NCBI GenBank assembly: GCA_934613165.1
Contig: CAKTSW010000065.1
Location: forward strand, 1-7,297
Reading direction: 5' to 3'
Source: an uncultured Ellagibacter sp.
GTDB lineage: Bacteria; Actinomycetota; Coriobacteriia; Coriobacteriales; Eggerthellaceae
Length of the DNA: 7,297 bases
Part shown: piece after piece, positions 1-6,415 of the stretch
How positions within the stretch are numbered: position 1 is the stretch's first letter
Layout of the letters: every line of letters begins with the position of its first letter
Notes under the pieces: model-generated
Told to the model about the DNA's origin: nothing
Seen by the model: only the letters and a program-made list of their open reading frames with translations
Databases searched by the model: none
Made by a program: the position numbers and the translations under genes

Positions 1-1408
1 CGCCCAGGCTCAGAGCGGGTTCGTGAAAGAGTACTTCATCGGCAACCGCGCGCTCGGCGGGTTCGTGCTCGCTATGACCACCATCGCGACGTACGGTTCG
101 GTGAGCTCGTTCGTCGGCGGTCCCGGCCAGGCGTGGTCGGTCGGCTGGGGCTGGGTCTATATGGCGGTCGTGCAGGTGACCGCCCTCGTTTTGCTCTACG
201 GCATCATGGGCAAGAAACTCGCGCTCATCGCGCGCCGCATCGATGCGGTCACGGTGATAGACGTCATCCGTGCACGCTACGGGTCTAACGCGCTCGCGAA
301 CGTGAGCGCGCTTGTGGTGGTCGTGTTCTTCGCCGCGACGATGGTCGCGCAGTTCGTCGGCGGCGCGAAGCTGTTCGAGGCCGTCACGGGCTATTCCTAC
401 ACGGTGGGGCTCGTGATCTTCGGCGTGGCCGTGGTGCTGTTCACCACGATCGGTGGTTTCCGCGGCGTCGCCATGACCGACGCGCTCTGCGGCGTCGTCA
501 TGCTCGTCGGCATCTTCGTCCTCGCGGCGGGAATCCTTTCCGCCGGCGGCGGCTACGAGAACATCATGGACGTCATCGCGGCGAACCACCCCGAGATGCT
601 CGAGCCGTTTTCGGGCGGAGCCATGCCCGCGTCGCTGTACTTCACGCAGTGGCTGCTCGTCGGTGCGCTCACGTTCGTGCTGCCGCAGTCGATGGTGCGC
701 TGCATGGGGTTCAAGGACACGAAGTCGCTTCGCGGCGCGCTTGTGGTGGGCACGGTGATCATCGGCGTCATGATGATCGGGGTGACGGCGCTCGGCGTCT
801 TGTCGGCCGGCGTCTTAACCGGCAGCCTCGCCGATTACGGCGGGAGCGTGGACAACATCATCCCGCGCGCGATCGTGCAGACCCTGCCGTCCTGGCTTGC
901 GGGCGTCGCCATCGTGGGGCCGATCGCGGCGTCGATTTCGACCGTGTCGTCGCTGCTCATCGCGTCGTCGTCGGCTATCGTGAAGGACGTGTGCCTGCAT
1001 CATGCGGCCGCGCGCGGCACACACCCGAGTGAGCGGGCCCTCGCATGGGCGAGCCAGGCTGTGACGCTTGCCGTGGGTGTCGCCGTGTTCGTGCTCGCCG
1101 TCGTGCCGCCCGACGTCATCTGGAAGATCAACATGTTCGCGTTCGGCGGCCTCGAGACGGCGTTTTTCTGGGTGATGGTGTGCGGGCTGTTCTGGAAGCG
1201 GGCCGGCAAGCTCGGCGCGATCCTGTCGATGGCGGGCGGCACGCTTTCGTACTGCGTGTGCATGGCGCTCGGGTTCAAAGTCATGGGGTTGCACCAGATC
1301 GTCATCGGCATCGTCGTCGCCGGAGCGCTCATGGTGGTGGGCAGCCTGCTCGAAAAGCGCGACGAATTCGAGCAGGCCCGCGTGAACGAGGTCTTCTTCC
1401 CCGAATAG
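1..1408 (+). CDS. panF: Sodium:solute symporter, PanF-like (Na+/pantothenate symporter), 5' partial
   Basis: Integral membrane symporter of the SSS family, most likely importing pantothenate with Na+. The frame is open to the left edge (codons begin at base 2). The GTG at 23 is not the real start, because the EYFIGNR-LGG motif that follows normally sits about 35 residues into PanF; roughly 25 residues (the first membrane segment) are therefore missing. What remains is 468 residues ending at TAG 1406-1408, close to the family's ~480. Seen in order: ATYGSVSSFVGGPG after the first loop, GKKLALIARR, the SSS signature-like GGFRGVAMTD (visible residues 151-160), and SISTVSSLL..SSSAIVKD, the region that in this family holds Na+-site Ser/Thr residues. 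The pattern of long hydrophobic segments fits 12-13 helices. The match to E. coli PanF from memory runs over the whole length; other SSS substrates (proline, other organic acids) cannot be excluded. GC-rich like the right half of the window. Confidence 0.85.
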   Translation, partial: AQAQSGFVKEYFIGNRALGGFVLAMTTIATYGSVSSFVGGPGQAWSVGWGWVYMAVVQVTALVLLYGIMGKKLALIARRIDAVTVIDVIRARYGSNALANVSALVVVVFFAATMVAQFVGGAKLFEAVTGYSYTVGLVIFGVAVVLFTTIGGFRGVAMTDALCGVVMLVGIFVLAAGILSAGGGYENIMDVIAANHPEMLEPFSGGAMPASLYFTQWLLVGALTFVLPQSMVRCMGFKDTKSLRGALVVGTVIIGVMMIGVTALGVLSAGVLTGSLADYGGSVDNIIPRAIVQTLPSWLAGVAIVGPIAASISTVSSLLIASSSAIVKDVCLHHAAARGTHPSERALAWASQAVTLAVGVAVFVLAVVPPDVIWKINMFAFGGLETAFFWVMVCGLFWKRAGKLGAILSMAGGTLSYCVCMALGFKVMGLHQIVIGIVVAGALMVVGSLLEKRDEFEQARVNEVFFPE

Positions 1409-1447
1409 CGCTTGCGGCGGCTTCACCCTCGCAAACGCGCTATTCGG
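1401..1447. repeat. Long stem-loop overlapping the panF stop codon
   Basis: Inverted repeat with arms CCGAATAGCGC (1401-1411) and GCGCTATTCGG (1437-1447), a perfect 11-bp match. It continues inward as TTGCG (1412-1416) with CGCAA (1430-1434) after a two-base bulge (AC, 1435-1436). This gives about 16 bp closing a 13-base loop. The TAG stop (1406-1408) lies inside the left arm. No T-run follows on either strand, so it is not a textbook intrinsic terminator; it may be a 3'-end protecting hairpin or an unusual bidirectional terminator. Confidence 0.7.
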
Positions 1448-1545
1448 CGCAGGCTCGCCCGAACAGGAACGATTGCCTTGTGCGTTCGAAAAACGACGAT
1501 TTCGCTAATAAAGACAAAACCTCCCGGTCCAAATCGAGAATAATT
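1409..1545. other. Convergent gap between panF and the MATE gene
   Basis: 137 bases between two facing 3' ends. The left part holds the second arm of the stem-loop described at 1401-1447 and is GC-rich; from about 1490 the sequence turns AT-rich, marking the left edge of the foreign-looking segment. I see no gene and no clear terminator for the MATE transcript, only a weak pairing CGAAA/TTTCG near 1487-1504. Confidence 0.4.
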
Positions 1546-2889
1546 TTATGCAAGCTGCATTTTCGCCATAGTTTTTCCGAATAATAGAGCCGCGATGAGA
1601 ATAGACAATACATCAGCGGCAGGTTGCGCCCATACGAGTCCGGTCATTCCGACAATAGCCTGTAAAATAAATAATGCAGGAATGAATATGATCCCCTGGC
1701 GGCTCATGCTGATAAGCAGTGCTGGAGTTGCTGCTCCCATTGCCTGAAGTGCGTTGACCAGTACATAAAATACGCCGAAAAGAAAACTGGTGGAAAGAAG
1801 TATCCTTGCAAACTGGACTGCATAAGAAAAAGCAGTCTGGTCTGTGAGAAAAGCGCTTACAATCTGGTTGGTGAATACATAGCAGATAGCTGCAAGGACT
1901 GTTCCTAGAATAAGAGCGAAAATAATCGCGAACTTAAAGACGTCTTTAAAGCGTTTCCATGTTTTAGCGCCTACACAATAACCGAGAATCGGCTGTATAC
2001 CTTGCCCCAAGCCCATGCAGATCATGCCGGTAATCGTGATAACTTTCATTGCAACACCCATTCCGGCAACTGCCATGTCTCCATAATGGGACATCTGACT
2101 GTTAATGATAATCTGGGATACGCTCATCAACACGTCACCTAAAGCAGCCGGAACGCCAATAGCCAGAACACTCGTAGCGATTCCCTGCTTTACGGTAAAA
2201 TCCTTCAGCCTGATAGAAAGCATGGATTTCCCTTTTAGGAAATAAGAGATATAAAACCCTGCGCCGACAATGTTTCCAATCACAGTTGCGATTGCGGCAC
2301 CTTTAATGTCCAATCCGAGCGCAAGAATAAAAATAGGATCTAAGATTACATTGACAAGGTTCCCAAGCAATAATCCAAACATTGCCTTTCCGGATTCCCC
2401 TTCTGTACGGACGACGTTGCCATAGCAGTTCGAAATAAGGACAAATGGTCCGGCAAATACAATGATGCTCAGATAGCTTTTCGCATATTCGTAAGTATCC
2501 GCACTGGCACCGATTAAATTCAAAATCGGGTCCATAAATATAAGAATCAATGCCGCCAGCAAGATACCTGTAAATGCACAACCCCAAAAACAAAAAGCGC
2601 AAGTTTTTCTGGCTTTTTCTTTATTCTTTTCTCCCAATGATCTGGATATTACGGAAGTTCCGCCGATTCCAAACAAAGTTCCCAAAGACATAAAAATCAA
2701 ATATACCGGTGTTGCAAGAGACACTGCGGCGACCAGTAAAGCGTTATGCGTCTGGCCGATAAAGAAGGTATCGGCCAGATTATAGACAAGCACCATCAGC
2801 ATGGCGGCCATAGCCGGCAGTGCGTTCCTCATTACAGCTTTCGGGACTGGCATGCTGCTGAATACCTCCAAATTTCTCTCATTCTCCAT
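1546..2889 (-). CDS. MATE-family multidrug/Na+ (or H+) antiporter
   Basis: 447-residue inner-membrane exporter of the multidrug and toxic compound extrusion family, the usual length (~450). Such pumps expel cationic drugs, dyes or metabolites in exchange for Na+ or H+. Two MatE repeats are visible, about residues 20-180 and 245-405. Motifs include LPAMAAMLMVLVYNLADTFFIG, with the conserved Asp at residue 40 in the first helix, GGTSVISRSLGEKN after helix 2, NVILDPIFI near the end of the first repeat, and GQGIQPILGYCVGAK in the second. The ATG at 2887-2889 is preceded by GAAAGG (2898-2903 on this strand) at 8 bases, a good ribosome site. It is divergent from the TetR gene, with operator-like repeats over its likely promoter. 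It converges on panF, 137 bases from that gene's stop. The DinF/NorM/MepA-like subgroup and the substrate cannot be fixed from sequence. Base use is unlike the GC-rich neighbours. Confidence 0.93.
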   Translation of the reverse strand: MENERNLEVFSSMPVPKAVMRNALPAMAAMLMVLVYNLADTFFIGQTHNALLVAAVSLATPVYLIFMSLGTLFGIGGTSVISRSLGEKNKEKARKTCAFCFWGCAFTGILLAALILIFMDPILNLIGASADTYEYAKSYLSIIVFAGPFVLISNCYGNVVRTEGESGKAMFGLLLGNLVNVILDPIFILALGLDIKGAAIATVIGNIVGAGFYISYFLKGKSMLSIRLKDFTVKQGIATSVLAIGVPAALGDVLMSVSQIIINSQMSHYGDMAVAGMGVAMKVITITGMICMGLGQGIQPILGYCVGAKTWKRFKDVFKFAIIFALILGTVLAAICYVFTNQIVSAFLTDQTAFSYAVQFARILLSTSFLFGVFYVLVNALQAMGAATPALLISMSRQGIIFIPALFILQAIVGMTGLVWAQPAADVLSILIAALLFGKTMAKMQLA

Positions 2890-2925
2890 GAAAATAGCCT
2901 TTCGTATTGCGTGTCGTTTTATCTG

Positions 2926-2953
2926 ATACTATTAGTATCTGATACGAATTGAA
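2926..2953 (-). promoter_or_regulatory. Likely promoter of the MATE gene
   Basis: On the minus strand a -35-like TTCAAT (2948-2953) is followed after 16 bases by TAGTAT (2926-2931), a fair -10. This would start transcription near 2919, about 30 bases before the ATG. The -10 lies inside the palindrome 2925-2939, which suits repression by the neighbouring TetR-type protein. Matches are moderate and unverified. Confidence 0.4.
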
Positions 2954-2977
2954 TCACTTTTGCGATAGACTGAGAAT
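2949..2977 (+). promoter_or_regulatory. Possible promoter of the TetR-family gene
   Basis: TTGAAT (2949-2954) and GAGAAT (2972-2977), spaced 17 bases, each match the sigma70 consensus at four of six positions. The -35 overlaps the proposed MATE -35 on the other strand. Transcription would start near 2984, leaving operator copy 3 in the leader as a roadblock-type site. This is a weak prediction. Confidence 0.3.
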
Positions 2978-3033
2978 AAGAGACCTGAGACCATTTCCCG
3001 GTTTTGGTATCAGATAAAGCGCAAGGAGGAAAA

Positions 3034-3594
3034 ATGAAGCCTGACGATAAGCGGCATATTGAAAATATACGCGTTAAAAAAAGTATTCAGACAGCCCTGT
3101 TTTCGCTTATGGAAAAGAAAAGATTCTCCGAAATCAGAGTCTCGGACATAATCTCAGCGTCAGGTGTTGCCAAAGCATCTTATTATAGAAACTTTTCTTC
3201 ATTGGAAGATGTCATATATTTTTACATTGAACAGATGAATCAGGAGCTTGCTAGCCGAATGATGAAGCAGCTGGATGCTGATGCGAAAACAATCCGCCAG
3301 AACTTGATCACGTTATATGAGTATTATCTTGAGCATAGGGCGGAAATCCTGTTGCTATGTTCCAATGGTTTTTACGAACTGATTCAGGACAATACGGATC
3401 AGTTCCTTATCAATGCGATTGGGGATATGCCGTCAAATTCTATTGACCGCTACAATATTTTTTTACTGTCAGGCGCTATATGTCATGTGCAGATTGAATG
3501 GCTGAAAAATAAAGCCCCTGAATCACCAGAGGCTTTTGCGGATTTCAACATGAAGTTTATTGAAAAGAATAAAGATATTCTAAAAAGGATATAA
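3034..3594 (+). CDS. TetR/AcrR-family transcriptional repressor
   Basis: 186-residue DNA-binding regulator. The N-terminal TetR helix-turn-helix is clear at residues 14-60: a helix IQTALFSLMEKKRF, then IRVSDIISASGVAKASYYRNF (34-54), then SSLEDVI. The rest is an all-helical ligand/dimer domain typical in length (family usually 180-220). ATG 3034 is chosen over an in-frame TTG at 3004 because AGGAGG (3024-3029) lies 4 bases upstream of it; the TTG has no such site and its 30-base extension would run through operator copy 3. It is divergent from the MATE exporter gene, the classic arrangement for a local, autoregulating, drug-responsive repressor. The inducer is unknown. It converges with the antiporter gene downstream, with no clear terminator between. 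It is among the most AT-rich parts of the window. Confidence 0.92.
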   Translation: MKPDDKRHIENIRVKKSIQTALFSLMEKKRFSEIRVSDIISASGVAKASYYRNFSSLEDVIYFYIEQMNQELASRMMKQLDADAKTIRQNLITLYEYYLEHRAEILLLCSNGFYELIQDNTDQFLINAIGDMPSNSIDRYNIFLLSGAICHVQIEWLKNKAPESPEAFADFNMKFIEKNKDILKRI

Positions 3595-3692
3595 ACGCTT
3601 GAAGAGGAATTATTGCATATCCCAATGAATCTTTCGCATCCGTCCGCCTTCGCTTGAGGACATCTTCTTAAAGCGCATGCGCCTAGCCAGCG
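3595..3692. other. Convergent intergenic gap, nothing firm identified
   Basis: This gap separates the 3' ends of the TetR gene and the antiporter and contains the right-hand composition change. It holds a perfect 10-bp palindrome GCGCATGCGC (3673-3682), with no loop and no T-run, and a seven-base direct repeat CGCTTGA (3596, 3651). Neither is convincing as a terminator or an insertion scar. Confidence 0.4.
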
Positions 3693-5291
3693 TCAGCGGT
3701 CCTCGTCGCCGCGCTTCAGGCGGCCGATTTCCTCGAGACGGCGGTTGTACTCGCGCACGGCGGCCCGTGCGATGCGCGTACGCCTGCCCTCGCGCCGCTC
3801 TCGCATCGACTTCAGGTCGCTTTCGTTCGGCCCCTCTTCTATGATCCGCTCGATCTGGTCGCGATGGGCGGCGATGTCCTGCGCTGCGGCGTCGATGGCG
3901 ACCTCGAGCGCCCGCTTGCGCGCGCTCTTGCGCTGCAGGGCGAAAGCGGCCTCCTGCCAGGGGATTTCCTGATCGGCGACGAGTCCTCGCTTCGCGGCGA
4001 TGCGCGCCGCCGCCTCCTGATGCGCGAGCATCTGCTCCATTTCCCAGTGGTCATGCAGGATCGACTTGATGTCGTGCGGGTGCGCGGCGATTTCGTGCAC
4101 AGCCTCGATGGGCTTCGCGTCGACGACGCGGTAGGTGAGCGAGGCCAAAAGCGGCATGAGGAACACGGTCACCGCGCCCGCCGCGACGAGCACGCCGGCG
4201 GTGTCCTGCGAAAGCGCCCCCACCTTCACAGCGACCGACGTCACGGCGACGATGAGCGGCAGCGCGGTGGTGCAGTAGAGCGCCACGGTGATGCGGTTGT
4301 GCATGGAAAGCTCCGCTTTGCCTTTGCCGACCGAAAGCGCGACGACGATCGGCACCGCGCGGATGAGCAGCAGCGCCACGATGAACCCGACGAGCAGAAG
4401 CGGCTCGGCGCCCACGCCCGCCAGGTTGATCTTCGCCCCCGACACGACGAAGAACACGGGGATGAGGAACCCGTACCCGATGGCCTCGAGCTTCGATTCG
4501 AGCTCGTGGTCGCCTTCGGGAACGACGTAGCGCAGCACGAACCCGGCGGCGAACGCGCCGAGCACGATGTCGAGGTCGAACACTGCCGACACGGTGACGA
4601 GCCCGATGAGCAGCACGACGCACGCGCGCACGAACGTTTGCGACGTGGAATTGCGCTTGGAGGCGAGGAAGTTGTACACGCGGTGCCCGGCCCGGCGCGC
4701 CTTCGCCGGGATCACCGCCATGACGATGCAGAGCGCCACGAAGGCCGCGAGGATGATCAGCGTCTTCCACTCGCTGCGGGAAGACAGCAGAAGCGCCATC
4801 GCCAGCACGGGGCAGAGCTCTCCCCAGGTGCCGAACGACAGGATCGCGTTGCCGACCGGCGTGCCCTCCAGGCTGCGTTCCTTCAAGATGGGCATGAGCG
4901 TGCCGAGCGCCGTGGTGGTAAGGGCAATCGCCACGGCGATGCCGCCGACGTCGCCCGTCGCGAACTGCCCCGTGAGCCCCACCGCTGCGAACGCGAGCGC
5001 GATGCTCACCGCCCATGCGGCAAGCCCGCGCTTGCCCTGCGCATTCGACAGGCTTTTCGGGTCGATCTCGTAGCCTGCCAGAAGGAACAGGAACGCGAGC
5101 CCCAGCTCGGACACCATGGTGACGGAGTCGCTCAGGTTGATGATGCCCGCCATGTGCGGCCCGAGCAAGGCGCCCGCCAGAAGTAGGATGACGGTTTCGG
5201 GCACGAGCCCCCGCGGGACGATGCGCGCGATAAGCGGCGCGCATGCGGCCACGAGCGTGGCGACGAAAAGCGATACGAAGTCGGCGGCCAT
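3693..5291 (-). CDS. CPA2-type monovalent cation:proton antiporter with long charged C-terminal tail
   Basis: 532-residue inner-membrane transporter of the Na+/H+ exchanger fold (PF00999), likely exchanging K+ or Na+ for H+. Residues 1-390 form about 12-13 hydrophobic segments. KefC/CPA2 landmarks are present: GLAFLFLLAGYEIDPKSL (64-81), TTTALGTLMPILKERSL (125-141), GAFAAGFVLR (245-254) and IPVFFVVSGAKINL (277-290). Where KefC has a Gln-Asp pair in the ion-site helix, this protein has G157-E158. Residues ~400-532 are cytosolic, highly charged and helix/coiled-coil forming; no Rossmann-type RCK/TrkA-N domain is seen. The ATG at 5289-5291 is chosen because it follows the phospholipase TAG by one base, the hydrophobic helix starts there, and an 18-residue upstream extension would overlap the upstream gene. 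Second gene of a two-gene operon, probably translated by coupling, since its own ribosome site is weak. Ion specificity is not decidable. Confidence 0.88.
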   Translation of the reverse strand: MAADFVSLFVATLVAACAPLIARIVPRGLVPETVILLLAGALLGPHMAGIINLSDSVTMVSELGLAFLFLLAGYEIDPKSLSNAQGKRGLAAWAVSIALAFAAVGLTGQFATGDVGGIAVAIALTTTALGTLMPILKERSLEGTPVGNAILSFGTWGELCPVLAMALLLSSRSEWKTLIILAAFVALCIVMAVIPAKARRAGHRVYNFLASKRNSTSQTFVRACVVLLIGLVTVSAVFDLDIVLGAFAAGFVLRYVVPEGDHELESKLEAIGYGFLIPVFFVVSGAKINLAGVGAEPLLLVGFIVALLLIRAVPIVVALSVGKGKAELSMHNRITVALYCTTALPLIVAVTSVAVKVGALSQDTAGVLVAAGAVTVFLMPLLASLTYRVVDAKPIEAVHEIAAHPHDIKSILHDHWEMEQMLAHQEAAARIAAKRGLVADQEIPWQEAAFALQRKSARKRALEVAIDAAAQDIAAHRDQIERIIEEGPNESDLKSMRERREGRRTRIARAAVREYNRRLEEIGRLKRGDEDR

Positions 5292-5292
5292 G

Positions 5293-6243
5293 CTACTTCG
5301 CCAGGTATTCCTGAAGCGCGGGCCAGGCCTCGGCTGCGCACGCAAGCCCCTGTTCGTACAGGTCGAGAAGCTTGTCGGCGCTGTGCTCCATCGACGCGAC
5401 GGTGACGGGCTTTTGCGGGCGGATGACGAACACGCGCCCCGCGGCCTCCTCGCGCGCGATCCAACGGTACAGGCGGTTGTACTCGTAATGGCGGTACGCC
5501 AGCCGATCGAGGTAGTACGGGTAGTCGGCGTAGCGCTGGCGCATGAGGGCCAGAAGCTTGTTCGGCTTCTTCACGTAGTCTGCGGCCTGCGTGAGCACGA
5601 CCACGTGCTTCTTTGCGCCGGTGAGCAGGGAGTGCACAAGCGGCACGCTGTCGGCGGTGCCGCCGTCGAGCAGGAGCTTGTCGTCGACTTCGACGGTCTT
5701 GCTCACGAGCGGCATCGAGGACGACGCGATGAGGTAGTCCAGGTCGGCGTCGTAGTCGCGCACCTCGTGGTAGTCGGCTTCGCCGGTTTCCAGGTTCGTC
5801 GATACCACCTCGAGCGTCATGGGCGAGGCGGCGAAGGCGTGCTTGTCGAAGGGGTCGAGCACGTCGGGGATCTCGTGGAACGCGAAGTCGCGGCCGTAGG
5901 CGTTGCCCGTGCGCACGAAGCTCTGCATCGAAAGGTAGCGGTTGTCGGTGCAGTACTTCACGTTGATGAAGCTCGACCGGCCTGCGGCGCCGGCGACATA
6001 GTTGCCGCCGCACAGGGCGCCCGCCGACACGCCGATGACGCGCTCGCAGAACAGTTTTTGGTCCATGAAGAAGTCGAGCACGCCGGCGGTGAACTGGCCG
6101 CGCATGGCGCCGCCCTCCAAAACGAGGTTCGCGTGGGTCACGGGCGCGCCCTCCCAGGCGCAAGGCGGGAAGGGGCGCGTGCCCGAAGCTTTCGCCGCCT
6201 CCGGGGCGTTTTCGGCGCTTGCCGTGTCGGTTTTCTCGGTCAT
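5293..6243 (-). CDS. Patatin-like phospholipase family protein (YjjU-like)
   Basis: 316-residue predicted serine lipid acyl hydrolase with a Ser-Asp dyad. The oxyanion-hole motif is LEGGAMRGQFTAGVLD (42-57), the nucleophile elbow GVSAG gives Ser73, and the DGG motif in LLLDGGTADSVP gives Asp193; ASSSMPLV (173-180) is the conserved block before it. All catalytic parts are intact. The C-terminal ~100 residues, rich in Tyr/Arg (ADYPYYLDRLAYRHYEY) and ending in IRPQKPV and a helix, resemble the E. coli YjjU type of bacterial patatin. Residues 1-35 are an Ala/Glu-rich, probably disordered extension with no signal peptide, so a cytosolic or membrane-peripheral enzyme is expected. The ATG at 6241-6243 has GAGAGAAAG about 9 bases upstream. 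It heads the operon with the antiporter and is divergent from trxA. The substrate (phospholipid or another acyl ester) is unknown. Confidence 0.9.
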   Translation of the reverse strand: MTEKTDTASAENAPEAAKASGTRPFPPCAWEGAPVTHANLVLEGGAMRGQFTAGVLDFFMDQKLFCERVIGVSAGALCGGNYVAGAAGRSSFINVKYCTDNRYLSMQSFVRTGNAYGRDFAFHEIPDVLDPFDKHAFAASPMTLEVVSTNLETGEADYHEVRDYDADLDYLIASSSMPLVSKTVEVDDKLLLDGGTADSVPLVHSLLTGAKKHVVVLTQAADYVKKPNKLLALMRQRYADYPYYLDRLAYRHYEYNRLYRWIAREEAAGRVFVIRPQKPVTVASMEHSADKLLDLYEQGLACAAEAWPALQEYLAK

Positions 6244-6272
6244 ATTCAGGCGCTTTCTCTCGAAACGTTACC

Positions 6273-6303
6273 AGTATAGTGTAATTTCGTGCCGCTCCAG
6301 TAA
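6273..6303 (-). promoter_or_regulatory. Possible promoter of the phospholipase-antiporter operon
   Basis: On the minus strand TATACT (6273-6278) is a good -10, about 30 bases before the phospholipase ATG. The only -35 candidate is TTACTG (6298-6303), a poor match with a long 19-base spacer. It would give a short leader. The call rests mostly on the -10 and the divergent layout. Confidence 0.35.
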
Positions 6304-6310
6304 CAGCTGG

Positions 6311-6338
6311 TTTACAGGGCGCACCCTGCCGATACAAT
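6311..6338 (+). promoter_or_regulatory. trxA promoter with an inverted repeat between -35 and -10
   Basis: TTTACA (6311-6316) and TACAAT (6333-6338), spaced 16 bases, each match the sigma70 consensus at five of six positions. This is the best promoter in the window; the start would be near 6345, leaving a leader of about 70 bases. The spacer contains CAGGG-CGCA-CCCTG (6315-6328), a perfect 5-bp inverted repeat that could be a repressor or activator site. Confidence 0.65.
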
Positions 6339-6352
6339 TATAGAAAAGTGAG

Positions 6353-6373
6353 CCGGCGCCGAAAACGCGCCGG
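6353..6373 (+). promoter_or_regulatory. Stem-loop in the trxA leader
   Basis: CCGGCGC (6353-6359) and GCGCCGG (6367-6373) form a perfect 7-bp GC stem around the loop CGAAAAC, near the 5' end of the predicted transcript. No T-run follows. Two smaller pairings come next (GGAAA/TTTCC around 6372-6384, GGCC/GGCC at 6387-6399) before the ribosome site AGGAGG (6403-6408). It may stabilise the 5' end of the mRNA. Confidence 0.45.
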
Positions 6374-6415
6374 AAACGTTTTCCATGGCCGTAAAGGCCG
6401 ACAGGAGGGCAAGTC

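Larger units (their letters stand above)
2918..3018. promoter_or_regulatory. Operator array: three TATCTGATAC sites between the MATE and TetR genes
   Basis: The 10-mer TATCTGATAC occurs at 2920-2929 and 2936-2945 (direct, 16 bases apart) and inverted, as GTATCAGATA, at 3007-3016. The first and third copies share a 12-mer, TTTATCTGATAC (2918-2929; 3007-3018 inverted). Each core, TATC-N-GATA, is itself a 9-bp palindrome. The first two copies also create a larger perfect palindrome, GATACT-ATT-AGTATC (2925-2939). Symmetric sites of this kind in a divergent TetR-family intergenic region are the expected binding sites for the repressor. Copies 1 and 2 cover the proposed MATE -10; copy 3 lies in the TetR leader just before its ribosome site. 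Confidence 0.7.
1490..3650. other. AT-rich island carrying a MATE/TetR efflux cassette, probably horizontally acquired
   Basis: Base and codon use change abruptly. Both flanks are strongly G/C-rich at third codon positions, whereas this stretch uses many A/T-ending codons (AAA, AAT, ATA, TTT) and its proteins read like Clostridia/Firmicutes homologues. It lies between the 3' ends of two convergent GC-rich genes, panF (+) and the antiporter (-), and interrupts neither. I see no transposase, integrase, terminal inverted repeat or target duplication, so the limits are only approximate (left within 1450-1540, right within 3600-3670) and the transfer mechanism is unknown. Confidence 0.6.

Noticed and set aside
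815..1426. 203-codon minus-strand frame inside panF
   Set aside because: It is antisense to the conserved symporter; the product is rich in His, Arg and Asp with no domain, as expected of a shadow frame.
3004..3033. Upstream TTG start for the TetR-family gene
   Set aside because: It lacks a ribosome site, and the added codons would cover operator copy 3 and the AGGAGG that serves the ATG at 3034.
1490..3650. Insertion sequence or transposon ends around the MATE/TetR pair
   Set aside because: I looked for terminal inverted repeats and target duplications at both composition breaks and found only matches of up to about seven bases, too short to support.
3673..3682. GCGCATGCGC palindrome as a terminator
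   Set aside because: Perfect but only 10 bases, with no loop and no T-run; such short GC palindromes are expected by chance in GC-rich DNA.
3864..5186. 440-codon open frame on the plus strand
   Set aside because: It lies opposite the antiporter gene; the translation is a run of Arg, His, Asp and Glu typical of an antisense shadow in GC-rich DNA, with no recognisable domain or ribosome site.
5116..6279. 387-codon open frame on the plus strand
   Set aside because: It is antisense to the phospholipase, whose catalytic motifs and codon use are clearly real; the plus-strand product is low complexity with no known motif.
5132..6337. 401-codon minus-strand frame overlapping the phospholipase
   Set aside because: It is an alternative frame of the same strand with Arg-rich low-complexity sequence; the overlapping 316-residue frame has intact patatin motifs.
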